A stretch of DNA of 58,958 nt from an uncultured Bacteroidales bacterium (lineage in GTDB: Bacteria; Bacteroidota; Bacteroidia; Bacteroidales; Bacteroidaceae): assembly GCA_937898885.1 (NCBI GenBank), contig CALDKD010000099.1, positions 1 through 58,958 of the forward strand, written 5' to 3'. Every line of letters begins with the position of its first letter. The first letter of the stretch is position 1. Position numbers and translations under genes: made by a program. The notes beneath the pieces are model-generated. The model did no database searches and was not told the origin of the DNA. It saw only the letters and a list, made by a program, of their open reading frames with translations. Below, piece after piece: positions 35,950 to 44,870 of the stretch.

Positions 35950-37668
35950 ATGACAATATTGGATTTGTTTAAAGTTGTAGGTTGTCTCGCCTTACTGATG
36001 TTCGGTATGAAGACAATGAGCGAGGGCCTGCAGAAATTTGCCGGAGGCTCACTCAGAAAAGTATTAGGTGCAATGACCAATAACAGGGTGGCAGGCGTAG
36101 CTACCGGTGCCGTTGTAACAGCCGCCATACAATCATCCACCGCCACTACCCTTATGACGGTAAGTTTTGTAAACGCCGGCCTGCTGACCTTATTGCAGGC
36201 CATTTCTGTCATCATGGGTGCCAATATCGGAACCACATTCACCGCGTGGATAATGGCCCTGTTCGGATTCTCAATGGATCTGTCACAACTCTCCTGGCTG
36301 CTCTTCGCCTGCGCGATACCGTTTATCTTCTCAGGAAAAAGCGAGCGCAAGTCTTTCGGCGAGTTCCTTTTCGGATTCGCTTTCATGTTCCTCGGACTCA
36401 TCACCCTGCGTACCCACGCCGCAGATATGAATCTGCAGGATAACGCCGCCGTGGTAAACTTCTTCGTGGCAACCGGAAACTGGGGATTCCTCTCAATACT
36501 GCTGTATGTAGTGATAGGAGGCCTTCTGACCCTGTGCGTACAGTCCTCAGCGGCCATCATGGCCATAACAATGATTTTATGCTCCACAGGTGTGCTGCCG
36601 ATATATCAGGGTATCGCGCTTGTAATGGGCGAGAACATCGGTACAACACTTACATCAAACATCGCCGCACTCTCGGCCAACACGCAGGCCCGCCGCGCAG
36701 CTCTGGCCCACCTTATGTTTAACGTATTCGGAGTGATATGGGTACTTATTCTATTCAAGCCGTTTGTCCGGACTATATGTAGTTTGTGGGGAGTGAACCC
36801 AGACGCAAGCAATGACAACATGAGTCCTGAGCAGGTTGCCGATATGAATAACAAGCTCACATACGTTCTGGCTACGTTCCACACCGCATTCAACGTAATC
36901 AACACCACCATTCTGATATGGTTCACCAAGTTGATAGAGAGGGCCGTATGCAAGTTTATCCAGTCTAAGGAAGAGGATGAGGATTTCCGTCTTCGCTACA
37001 TTCCCAACGGTATGATGTCCACATCAGAGCTCTCATTGCTTGAGGCGCAGAAGGAAATCAATCTTTATGCGGAGCGCACTCACAGAATGTTCGGATTCAT
37101 TGAGACTCTGTTGCATCTGACAAACACCGACGAGTTTACCAAACTCTTCTCGCGCATTGAGAAATATGAGAGTATCAGCGACAGAATGGAGGTTGAGATT
37201 GCCAATTACCTGTCAAAAGTATCAGAAGGCCGGCTTAGTGCTGAGGGAAAGCTCAAACTGCAGGCCATGCTGCGGGAGATATCCGAGCTTGAGAGCATTT
37301 GCGACAGTTGCTACAATCTGGCAAGAACCCTGAACAGGAAGTTCAAGGACAAAGAGGATTTCACGGAGGAGCAGTACAGGCATATTGAGCATATCAGGGA
37401 ACTTGTGGATGAGCATCTCAATATGATGGTGGTCTATCTGAAAGAGGGAATCAAAGGCGTTGATCCAAACAACATTCTGAATAAGGAGACCGAGATAAAC
37501 AATTACCGCACACAACTTCGCGATATGAATGTACGCGACGTGAATGACCACAAGTATCCATATCAGATTGGAGTCTATTACATAGATCTGGTAGGAGATT
37601 TTGAGAAGATAGGTGACTATGTGATAAATGTATATGAGGCACGGAGCGGCCAGAAAGTTTCATCATAA
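35950..37668 (+). CDS. Na+/phosphate symporter with PhoU-like C-terminal domain
   Basis: The protein is 572 residues. The membrane part (about 1-320) contains the twice-repeated signature of the NptA/SLC34-type family: AAIQSSTATTLMTVSFV with MGANIGTT, and VQSSAAIMAITMIL with MGENIGTT. The last ~200 residues are helical and PhoU-like (LSEISELESICDSCYNLARTL style segments), as in bacterial YjbB-type transporters. It moves phosphate with sodium; the direction in the cell may be import or export depending on regulation. It has its own promoter and precedes the FKBP gene, which has a separate -7 box. Confidence 0.93.
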   Translation: MTILDLFKVVGCLALLMFGMKTMSEGLQKFAGGSLRKVLGAMTNNRVAGVATGAVVTAAIQSSTATTLMTVSFVNAGLLTLLQAISVIMGANIGTTFTAWIMALFGFSMDLSQLSWLLFACAIPFIFSGKSERKSFGEFLFGFAFMFLGLITLRTHAADMNLQDNAAVVNFFVATGNWGFLSILLYVVIGGLLTLCVQSSAAIMAITMILCSTGVLPIYQGIALVMGENIGTTLTSNIAALSANTQARRAALAHLMFNVFGVIWVLILFKPFVRTICSLWGVNPDASNDNMSPEQVADMNNKLTYVLATFHTAFNVINTTILIWFTKLIERAVCKFIQSKEEDEDFRLRYIPNGMMSTSELSLLEAQKEINLYAERTHRMFGFIETLLHLTNTDEFTKLFSRIEKYESISDRMEVEIANYLSKVSEGRLSAEGKLKLQAMLREISELESICDSCYNLARTLNRKFKDKEDFTEEQYRHIEHIRELVDEHLNMMVVYLKEGIKGVDPNNILNKETEINNYRTQLRDMNVRDVNDHKYPYQIGVYYIDLVGDFEKIGDYVINVYEARSGQKVSS

Positions 37669-37693
37669 AATCAGCAAATACAGTTTTTTTATG

Positions 37694-37701
37694 TAAATTT
37701 G
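37694..37701 (+). promoter_or_regulatory. -7 box (TAAATTTG) for the FKBP lipoprotein
   Basis: A TAnnTTTG match 49 bases before the ATG at 37750. Confidence 0.5.
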
Positions 37702-37749
37702 CCGGCCTTTTGAGAATAAAGATATAACAAACTAATAAACAACAAGAAA

Positions 37750-38652
37750 ATGAAAAGAAACTTATTGATTATCTGCGTACTTGGTGTAGCGCTGATGACT
37801 TCCTGCGGTGGCGGCAAACCATCGAAACCCGTTTTCAACAATCAGATTGACACTGTATCCTATTGCTTCGGTATGGCCCGCACCAATGGATTCATTGAGT
37901 ATCTTGCAGGACAGATGGGAATTGACACCACCTATATGGCAGACTTCGTAAAAGGTTTTATGGAAGGAGCCAAGAAGACCAATGACCCAGCCTCCAAGGC
38001 ATATTTGGCTGGTATGGAGATTGCACAGAATGAGGTTGACGGAATTTTCAATCAGATTGGATCTCAGATTTTCGGCCCGGATGCAGAGAATCAGATGAAC
38101 CTCAACAACTATATCAACGGATTCCTTGACGGAGCCATGAGAAATTTCAGCATTATGACCCGTGAGGAGGCTTCAAATACCGCCGACCGTCTGTACGACA
38201 AGCTTGTCAGCGAGCAGCAGGAGATTCAGGCTCAGAAGCGTGCCGCCGAGTTCGCAGGCAACAAGGAGGCTGGCGAGAAGTTCCTTGCCGAGAAAGCAAA
38301 GGAGGATGGTGTCATCGCACTTGAGAGCGGTGTCCTCTACAAAATAATCAAGAAGGGCAACGGCGCTATTGCAAAGAGCACCGATAAGGTCAAGGCTAAA
38401 TATGAGGGAAGACTGATTGATGGAACAGTATTTGACAGCAGCGAGAAGAACAACAGTCCGGAAGGCATTGAGTTCCCGGTAATGGGCGTCATCAAGGGCT
38501 GGCAGGAGATTCTGCAGCTTATGCCTGCAGGTTCAAAATGGCAGGTATATATTCCACAGGAGCTCGCATACGGCGAGCGTGAGACCGGCGACATCAAGCC
38601 TTACTCAGCACTTGAGTTTGATGTTGAGGTAGTAGAGGTTATTCCCCAGTAA
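37750..38652 (+). CDS. FKBP-type peptidyl-prolyl isomerase lipoprotein
   Basis: The protein is 300 residues. A lipoprotein signal (MKRNLLIICVLGVALMTSC) is followed by Gly residues and an FKBP-N helical dimerisation domain (about 30-180). The FKBP domain covers ~200-300 (VKAKYEGRLIDGTVFDSS, VIKGWQEILQLMPAGSKWQVYIPQELAYG), with the usual aromatic pocket. Like Mip/FkpA proteins, it likely folds or protects exported proteins in the periplasm. Residues 145-190 are rich in Glu, Lys, Gln and Ala, forming a long helix. It has its own -7 box and a terminator. Confidence 0.94.
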   Translation: MKRNLLIICVLGVALMTSCGGGKPSKPVFNNQIDTVSYCFGMARTNGFIEYLAGQMGIDTTYMADFVKGFMEGAKKTNDPASKAYLAGMEIAQNEVDGIFNQIGSQIFGPDAENQMNLNNYINGFLDGAMRNFSIMTREEASNTADRLYDKLVSEQQEIQAQKRAAEFAGNKEAGEKFLAEKAKEDGVIALESGVLYKIIKKGNGAIAKSTDKVKAKYEGRLIDGTVFDSSEKNNSPEGIEFPVMGVIKGWQEILQLMPAGSKWQVYIPQELAYGERETGDIKPYSALEFDVEVVEVIPQ

Positions 38653-38673
38653 ATAATCAATACATATACCATA

Positions 38674-38706
38674 AATGCCCCGTTCTTTACCGAACGGGGC
38701 ATTTTG
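38674..38706 (+). terminator. Rho-independent terminator after the FKBP gene
   Basis: AATGCCCCGTTC (38674-38685) pairs with GAACGGGGCATT (from 38692), followed by TTG-rich bases. Confidence 0.85.
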
Positions 38707-38745
38707 TTTACACAAAATCACAAAAAATCAAAAACGCGTAACAAT

Positions 38746-38772
38746 TTGACATTAAAAAAGCGCAAATGTCAA
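38746..38772. promoter_or_regulatory. Inverted repeat upstream of the Lrp-family regulator, candidate operator
   Basis: TTGACATT (38746-38753) and AATGTCAA (38765-38772) are perfect 8-bp arms with an 11-base spacer, 46 bases before the regulator's ATG in an A/T-rich leader. Lrp-family proteins commonly bind such sites in their own promoters. Confidence 0.5.
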
Positions 38773-38818
38773 TTATTTGTTGTTCTTTTGTGACAAATAC
38801 ATCTAAAAAGACAATTTT

Positions 38819-39310
38819 ATGGCAGGGAAGAGACTCACTGAGGAGAATGACAGTATGGATGGCTTGGACAGAAAAATATTATCCATTATCTCGCAAAACG
38901 CAAGAATACCTTTCCGCGATGTGGCCGTGCAATGCGGGGTATCGCGTGCGGCTGTGCACCAAAGGGTCCAGAGGTTGTTTGATGATGGTGTGATTACGGG
39001 CTCCGGATATCACGTAAATCCCAAAAGTCTTGGTTACAGCACCTGCACCTTCGTTGGTCTCTCTTTGGAAAAGGGCTCAATGTACCGTCAGGTCGTAGAT
39101 AAGCTGAACCTTATTCCAGAAGTAGTTGAAAGCCATTTTACGACAGGACGTTACGGAATGATCATCAAGTTGTACGCACGGGATAACGGACACCTGATGG
39201 AACTTATCAACAATCAGATTCAGGAAATAGAGGGAGTCACGTCAACCGAGACACTTATCTCTCTTGACCAGGGTTTCAAGAAAGAAGTCCCAATCTATTT
39301 TGAGGATTGA
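38819..39310 (+). CDS. Lrp/AsnC-family transcriptional regulator
   Basis: The protein is 163 residues. An N-terminal winged helix-turn-helix (LDRKILSIISQNARIPFRDVAVQCGVSRAAVHQRVQRL in its usual order, about residues 16-49) is followed by the RAM ligand-binding domain (TCTFVGLSLEKG, VVESHFTTGRYGMIIKLYARD). Such proteins sense amino acids or related small molecules and form octamers. It ends 4 bases before the C26-M19 hydrolase, so it probably controls that gene in response to an amino acid or peptide product. An inverted repeat upstream suggests self-regulation. Confidence 0.93.
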   Translation: MAGKRLTEENDSMDGLDRKILSIISQNARIPFRDVAVQCGVSRAAVHQRVQRLFDDGVITGSGYHVNPKSLGYSTCTFVGLSLEKGSMYRQVVDKLNLIPEVVESHFTTGRYGMIIKLYARDNGHLMELINNQIQEIEGVTSTETLISLDQGFKKEVPIYFED

Positions 39311-39314
39311 CAAT

Positions 39315-41159
39315 ATGGGCATCAACTTGACAGACAAGCAGAATGAAATAGAGGAATCTCTCCGCACATCGTACGGGGAGATATCTTTTTCACCAGAGAA
39401 GAGACCGATAATAGGAATAAGCGGAAACTTTCGCGATGGGGAATGTACTTTGGCAGAGGCATATTGGGATTCTGTAAGCGCGGCAGGCGGCATACCTGTG
39501 ATTATTCCGCAATTCACAGACCCCTGCTCAATATCACAACTTGTTGATTCCATTGACGGGCTGGTGCTTTCCGGCGGAGCAGACATAGATCCGGAGTATC
39601 TTGGAGAAACGCCACTGGATGGCATATCCATTAACAAAAGGAGAGATTTGCCGGAAATGCTATTGGTGCGGCTGGCCGCGAGCCGTCGTGTCCCGATACT
39701 TGGAATCTGCCGTGGAATACAGATGTTGGCAGCAGCCCTGGGCGGCTCTCTATACCAGGATATCAAGTCACAACACGGGAAAGACAGCCTCGAGCATAGT
39801 CAGAATGGCGCTCGCCACGAGCGCTCACACAGCGTATCAATTCAACAAGGCACATTGCTCCACAGTCTGTTCAATCAAGGCGAGTTAGCAGTGAACTCCT
39901 TCCATCATCAGGCCGTGAGCAGTGTCCCTGACGGGTTCCGCGTATGCGCTATCGCCCCCGACGGCATAATTGAGGCTATGGAATCCTGCACCTACCGCTC
40001 AATACTCGGCGTTCAATGGCATCCTGAGTGCATGCACCTTGCCGGCGATGAAACAATGATGCCCATATTCAACTGGCTGATATCACAGGCACGCGCATAC
40101 AAGGAGGCCAAGGATATCCACCAAGGCAACATAATACTTGACAGTCATTGCGATACGCCTATGTTTTTTGACAAAGGCGCCTTATTCCAAAATCGCGATG
40201 ACAGCGTTGAGGTTGAATACTCGTACGTAGGCGATGATTCGCCAGATGGAAGCCCGACATTTATGTACACGCCGTTGGTAAGCCTGCCTAAAATGCACGA
40301 CGGCCGGCAGGATGCCACATTTATGGTTGCTTATCTTCGCCAGCAGGAGCGCGACACCGATGCGCTGAAAGCCGCTACAGCCAAGGCTGACCGCATTCTC
40401 ACACTCATTGAGCAAAGAATTGGTCTGTGCGGAGGAAAAGCCGTAATAGCACGCACTCCTGACGATGTCAGCCGCAACAAGGCAAACGGAGTAAAATCTG
40501 TGGTTCTTGGTATTGAGAACGGATACGCGTTGGGCCTTGACATCACCAATGTCAGACATTTCGCAGAAAGAGGGGTCTCATATATCACACTGTGTCATAA
40601 CGGAGATAACGACATCTGCGATTCAGCCAAAGGCAATAACGAGCACGGAGGAATATCGGGGTTCGGCAAGGAAGTGATAAGAGAGATGAACCACGCAGGC
40701 ATTATGGTTGATTTGTCTCACGCATCGGAAAAGAGTTTCTACGATGCGCTTGAGGCCAGCACATCACCCATCATTTGCTCGCACTCGTCATCACGCGCAT
40801 TATGCGACCATCCACGCAATCTGACTGACAATCAGATGAAGGCGCTGGCAGAGGCTGGAGGCGTTGCCCAGGTTTGCCTATATGGAGGTTTCATAAAAAA
40901 AGGAGGCAATGCCAGCATTCACGATGCAGTCAGACACATTATCCATATGGCAGAAGTTATGGGTATTGACCACATAGGCATAGGTTCCGATTTTGATGGA
41001 GGCGGAGGACTGATTGGTCTTGAGGACGCATCAGGGCTGCTTGACCTGACAAGGTGCCTGATATCCGAGGGATTCAGTCATCAGGATATAGGGAAAATAT
41101 GGGGAGGAAACTTTCTGAGAGTCTGGAATGAGATAAGAGAACGGAGGTCATTTATTTGA
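39315..41159 (+). CDS. Fusion of class-I glutamine amidotransferase-like (C26) hydrolase and M19 membrane-type dipeptidase
   Basis: The protein is 614 residues from the ATG at 39315. Residues ~30-260 are a PuuD/gamma-glutamyl-hydrolase-like C26 domain, with nucleophile Cys132 in LGICRGIQM and His236/Glu238 in GVQWHPEC. Residues ~270-614 are an M19 renal-dipeptidase domain with its dinuclear zinc ligands: His278/Asp280 (DSHCDTP), Glu401 (GIENGYALG), His469 (DLSHASE), His490 (CSHSSSRA) and Asp559 (GSDFDGG). The two halves together could remove gamma-linked Glu and then split the remaining dipeptide, as in glutathione breakdown. No signal peptide is seen, so it is likely cytoplasmic. Its stop overlaps the convergent gene by 12 bases. 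Confidence 0.9.
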   Translation: MGINLTDKQNEIEESLRTSYGEISFSPEKRPIIGISGNFRDGECTLAEAYWDSVSAAGGIPVIIPQFTDPCSISQLVDSIDGLVLSGGADIDPEYLGETPLDGISINKRRDLPEMLLVRLAASRRVPILGICRGIQMLAAALGGSLYQDIKSQHGKDSLEHSQNGARHERSHSVSIQQGTLLHSLFNQGELAVNSFHHQAVSSVPDGFRVCAIAPDGIIEAMESCTYRSILGVQWHPECMHLAGDETMMPIFNWLISQARAYKEAKDIHQGNIILDSHCDTPMFFDKGALFQNRDDSVEVEYSYVGDDSPDGSPTFMYTPLVSLPKMHDGRQDATFMVAYLRQQERDTDALKAATAKADRILTLIEQRIGLCGGKAVIARTPDDVSRNKANGVKSVVLGIENGYALGLDITNVRHFAERGVSYITLCHNGDNDICDSAKGNNEHGGISGFGKEVIREMNHAGIMVDLSHASEKSFYDALEASTSPIICSHSSSRALCDHPRNLTDNQMKALAEAGGVAQVCLYGGFIKKGGNASIHDAVRHIIHMAEVMGIDHIGIGSDFDGGGGLIGLEDASGLLDLTRCLISEGFSHQDIGKIWGGNFLRVWNEIRERRSFI

Positions 41160-43172
41160 CCTCCGCTTTTTTCTATCATCTTTCTTATGCTGTATCTGAG
41201 CCTTCTGCTCAGCGATTTTCTCGTCGCGCTCCACATTCTTGGACTTGCGTTCTTTCCTCGCATCTGATTTCTGGCTCTTTGCCTCATCGGGTTTCTGCTT
41301 ATAAAGAGGATCCATATAAACATTCCACAAATCAGTCTCGTGATCCCAGTTCTGCTTAAGCTCAAACACCTTATTCAGATAAAACATTTCCTCCGGCGGT
41401 AACTTCGAGGCATATTCACCTGTATCCCAGAGACCATTGCCATTAGCGTCATCAAACAGCCTTACATAATACTTTCCTGGTATAAGGAAGAAGAATGTAA
41501 CCGAACCATTCTCAAGCTTACCCGTACGCACCACCTTATCTTTTCCTGTATACAATTGAGCCGTATAACCAGGCTTCGGGTTACTGACATTGACCGTCAA
41601 AGTACTATACTGATTCAATGACTGAACCTTGATGTCCTGCTCCATTCTGTCGTTATGCAGGCCATATATGCCTTGTATGGCGGCAGAGTCTATGACAATC
41701 TGATAACTTTCCTCGGGCCTCCACTCAGCATACAATCTGAACAAACGGATATTGAGAGAGTCCTGTATCACGACACTGCGCATAGGCTCAAATATGGAGT
41801 CAACCTTATGTGCTACGTGTATCACAGAATCTGCGATGAATGGCAATACAGGCTCAGGAGTCTCAAATGTCACCACCTTGTCAAGACTCATTCCACCGGA
41901 CACATTCATCTGAATATTCAGGAACTTTTTCTTTACCTCAAAGAGTCTGGCCATACCTATACTGTCACCCTGACGCTCTAGTCTGCGAAGTTCCTTCTCA
42001 CGTTCCTTGGCATCCTCCTCTGCCTTTTTCGCCGCATCACTCAGTATCCTTGCGCGACTCTTTGACGGGACAAGTGTCAACGTATCTAATTTTGACACAG
42101 GGCTACCTACTGAGTCAAGTGCCGGATACTCAAGGCTTACACTCAAAGTATCGCGATAATAGAGCAAAGAGTCGTGCATCCAATAGACAATGGTGTCATT
42201 ACCTATGCTGCGCTCTATCATAAAAGCATCCTGCTCATCAAAGTTCAAGCCTCGTATTATTGGCAATGTATCCTGAGGAATGGCAAAACCTACTGTAAAC
42301 TTCTCGTGTGTCTTACGACTTCTCTCAGTGAGATATTGCTGGACAGGAAGTTCCTTGAAAGCTCTCAGAACTATGTCGTCAGGCATGAAACGAGTGTATC
42401 TGACGGACTTCACCGTATCTACATCCCCTTTTTCATTCCTTACCGTATCATCCCGGAAGCGTTGCTCTGACGAGGGTATCACAAGTGAGTCCATCCAGGC
42501 TATACGCTCACTTTTCTGAGAGAATTTGTAGTCCTGGTCCATATCCTGAAGAGCAAAGACACGATATTGTCCCGGAGCAATTCCCCTGATTACGAAATGG
42601 CCCTCGCTGTCTGTATGCGCGATGCGTTCCAACGGCTTGGTTGTGAATGCCGAGTCGGACAAATCGCTATGGATACCTACAAGCATACCCTTCACCGGTT
42701 CCAGGTTTGACGCATCCAGGACATATCCGGACACCTCCATAGTGTCCAACTGATCGCCGGTAGAGAAATTAAAGCAAAAATCGCCCAAGGGATTACCTTC
42801 GTTATTATCTACTATGGCATCGGCAAAATCTATTGAATATGTAGTATTCGAGCGCAGAGTGTCATTCAGCTTAATCTGGATTTTCTTGTTGTTTATCTGA
42901 ATCTCCGGCTGCTCTTTCATTGGCGGTGATACAACGACCTTCTCAGCCGCGTTCTCAATCTTTACAATCTCGTTGAACTCAAGAGAGACGTTCCTCGTCT
43001 TCACATTGGTGGCATTTCTCTTTGGCGAGCTTCCGATAAACACAGGTGGAGTCTCATCATAGCGTCCACCGTCAGGAGATCCCACACTGGCACATCCAAC
43101 ACAAAATGCTGCGACCATAGCTGTGGCCGCAGCAATTGATTGAACACTCCTTCTACGGAATCTCATAAACAC
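41148..43172 (-). CDS. Lipoprotein with N-terminal bacterial Ig-like (Big_5) domain
   Basis: The protein is 674 residues. A basic start (MFMRFRRRS) and hydrophobic stretch end at a lipobox with Cys27 (AAFCVGCASVGSPDGG has two candidate Cys). The Ig-like domain covers ~38-135 (TPPVFIGSSPKRNATNV, LEFNEIV, TYSIDFADAIVDNNEGNPLGDF). A CnaB/SdrD-like fold follows (VSGYVLDASNLEPVKGMLV), then long beta-rich regions. The last ~50 residues are highly basic with many Lys/Arg/Glu (DARKERKSKNVERDEK). This architecture is common on Bacteroidetes cell surfaces; its function is unknown. It is followed by the convergent C26-M19 gene and lies 4 bases after fabF, so it is probably co-transcribed with it. Confidence 0.82.
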   Translation of the reverse strand: MFMRFRRRSVQSIAAATAMVAAFCVGCASVGSPDGGRYDETPPVFIGSSPKRNATNVKTRNVSLEFNEIVKIENAAEKVVVSPPMKEQPEIQINNKKIQIKLNDTLRSNTTYSIDFADAIVDNNEGNPLGDFCFNFSTGDQLDTMEVSGYVLDASNLEPVKGMLVGIHSDLSDSAFTTKPLERIAHTDSEGHFVIRGIAPGQYRVFALQDMDQDYKFSQKSERIAWMDSLVIPSSEQRFRDDTVRNEKGDVDTVKSVRYTRFMPDDIVLRAFKELPVQQYLTERSRKTHEKFTVGFAIPQDTLPIIRGLNFDEQDAFMIERSIGNDTIVYWMHDSLLYYRDTLSVSLEYPALDSVGSPVSKLDTLTLVPSKSRARILSDAAKKAEEDAKEREKELRRLERQGDSIGMARLFEVKKKFLNIQMNVSGGMSLDKVVTFETPEPVLPFIADSVIHVAHKVDSIFEPMRSVVIQDSLNIRLFRLYAEWRPEESYQIVIDSAAIQGIYGLHNDRMEQDIKVQSLNQYSTLTVNVSNPKPGYTAQLYTGKDKVVRTGKLENGSVTFFFLIPGKYYVRLFDDANGNGLWDTGEYASKLPPEEMFYLNKVFELKQNWDHETDLWNVYMDPLYKQKPDEAKSQKSDARKERKSKNVERDEKIAEQKAQIQHKKDDRKKRRSNK

Positions 43173-43176
43173 TCAA

Positions 43177-44448
43177 TTATTCCGCTTTCTTGAATATTAT
43201 ACAGGCATTGTGTCCGCCAAAGCCGAAAGTATTTGACAGGGCAGCCCGAACCTCTCTTCTCACAGACTTATTGAATACAAATCCCATACTATAGTCTATG
43301 TTCTCATCATTGTCGCCTTCCTCGTGATTAATAGTAGGAGGAACTATGTCATTATAAATTGACAAGACACTGACAATGCCCTCTATCGCGCCGGCAGCGC
43401 CCAGAAGATGGCCTGTCATAGACTTAGTTGAGCTGATGCTCATATCCCGGGAATGCTCTCCGAATACATATGCTATAGCCTTGCACTCAGTAACATCGCC
43501 AATAGGAGTAGAGGTACCGTGCATATTGATATAGTCTATATCCTCCGGCTTCATTCCGGCATCCTCAAGGGCATTGGTCATTACCATCGCAGCACCGGCG
43601 CCATCCGGTTCCGGAGCCGTAATGTGATACGCGTCATCTGTGAGTCCCCAGCCTGCGACCTCGGCATATATCCTTGCGCCACGCGCCTTGGCATGCTCAT
43701 ACTCCTCAAAGACAAGAGCGCCGGAGCCCTCACCTAGTACAAATCCGTCACGGCTGGCGCTAAGCGGACGTGAAGCGGTCTCAGGAGAGTCATTGCGTGT
43801 AGAGAGAGCGTGCATCACACTGAATCCGCAAATACCGCTGTCGGTGACCGCGGCCTCCGCACCTCCGCATACCATAATGTCGGCTTTACCCAGACGGATC
43901 AGGTTCACGGCATCTATCATTGCGTTAGTACCTGAGGCGCAAGCGGATGCGGTAACAAAATTAGGCCCGCGGAAACCATTCATTATGGAGATAAAGCCGG
44001 CCCCCATATTGGATATTATCTTGGGAATAAAGAACGGGGTCAGTCTCAATTCCTGATTCAAGTCCTTTTGAACGTGAATTGTATCAATTCCCTCCTCAAA
44101 AGACTCAACGCCGCACATTCCTACACCCATAATCACACCGATACGATAAGGATTCTCCTTTTCCTTGTCAAAACCGGAATCCGCAATGGCCTGAGTAGCC
44201 GATGCAATCGCGTAGTGCGCGCATAAGTCAAGCTTTCGCGCCTCCTTACGGTCAACGTACTGCGCTACATCAAAGTCTCTAACCTCACAGGCGAACTTAA
44301 CTTTTGTGAGGATTTTATCTGTGTCAAAACGGGTAATCGGCGCGGCACCGCTTACGCCCGACACTATGTTGTCCCAAAAAACAGGGATGGTGTTTCCAAG
44401 TGGTGTGACGGCGCCAAGCCCCGTCACAACTACTCTTTTAAGTTCCAT
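43177..44448 (-). CDS. fabF: Beta-ketoacyl-ACP synthase II
   Basis: It condenses malonyl-ACP with growing acyl-ACP in fatty acid synthesis. The protein is 423 residues. Catalytic Cys lies in TASACASGTNAM, the two histidines in NMHGTSTPIGD and KSMTGHLLGAAGA. FGFGGHNACIIF near the end is the glycine-rich gate. The usual N-terminus RVVVTGLGAVTPLGNT is present. It follows acpP after 9 bases, the classic acpP-fabF pair, and is followed by the Ig-like lipoprotein gene. Confidence 0.97.
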   Translation of the reverse strand: MELKRVVVTGLGAVTPLGNTIPVFWDNIVSGVSGAAPITRFDTDKILTKVKFACEVRDFDVAQYVDRKEARKLDLCAHYAIASATQAIADSGFDKEKENPYRIGVIMGVGMCGVESFEEGIDTIHVQKDLNQELRLTPFFIPKIISNMGAGFISIMNGFRGPNFVTASACASGTNAMIDAVNLIRLGKADIMVCGGAEAAVTDSGICGFSVMHALSTRNDSPETASRPLSASRDGFVLGEGSGALVFEEYEHAKARGARIYAEVAGWGLTDDAYHITAPEPDGAGAAMVMTNALEDAGMKPEDIDYINMHGTSTPIGDVTECKAIAYVFGEHSRDMSISSTKSMTGHLLGAAGAIEGIVSVLSIYNDIVPPTINHEEGDNDENIDYSMGFVFNKSVRREVRAALSNTFGFGGHNACIIFKKAE

Positions 44449-44457
44449 ATCAGCTGA

Positions 44458-44706
44458 TTACTTCTGACCGGCTGCCTCCTCGATGTAAGCGATAGCCTCG
44501 CCTACAGTGGTGATGGTCTCAGCCTTATCGTCAGGAATTGAGATGCCAAACTCCTTCTCAAACTCCATAATCATCTCAACAGTGTCCAGTGAATCAGCAC
44601 CCAGATCATTAGCAAAACTTGCCTCTGGAGTAACCTCAGCCTCCTCAACACCAAGTTTGTCAACTATGATAGCCTGAACTCTTTTTGCAATCTCTGAATC
44701 TGCCAT
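44458..44706 (-). CDS. acpP: Acyl carrier protein
   Basis: The 82-residue carrier for fatty acid intermediates. The phosphopantetheine-bearing serine is in GADSLDTVEMIMEFE, and the acidic helix II is typical. I chose the ATG at 44706 because the conserved protein starts at MADSEIAKRVQ; the longer frame adds a non-conserved Cys-rich stretch. An imperfect -7-type sequence (TTCCTTTG on the minus strand, near 44,745) lies about 40 bases upstream. The 165 bases between acpP and the wbqC stop hold nothing else I can identify. Confidence 0.96.
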   Translation of the reverse strand: MADSEIAKRVQAIIVDKLGVEEAEVTPEASFANDLGADSLDTVEMIMEFEKEFGISIPDDKAETITTVGEAIAYIEEAAGQK

Positions 44707-44870
44707 AATTCTTTTGTTTTTAAGTGAATAATGATTTAGCGGTGCAAAGGAACAACCTTTTAGCATAGCAAGCAACAAATAGGAATAGTATGTCACGCCT
44801 TTGTGCGCACAAGCGACACAAGTGTGCAATTATCAGACAACAGACAAAAGTCGCTACAACGTATGAGCCA

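Noticed and set aside
35883..36587. Long minus-strand open frame (234 codons) inside the Na/Pi symporter gene
   Set aside because: It is antisense to a clearly conserved membrane protein, lacks a promoter and domain, and shows no plausible protein composition.
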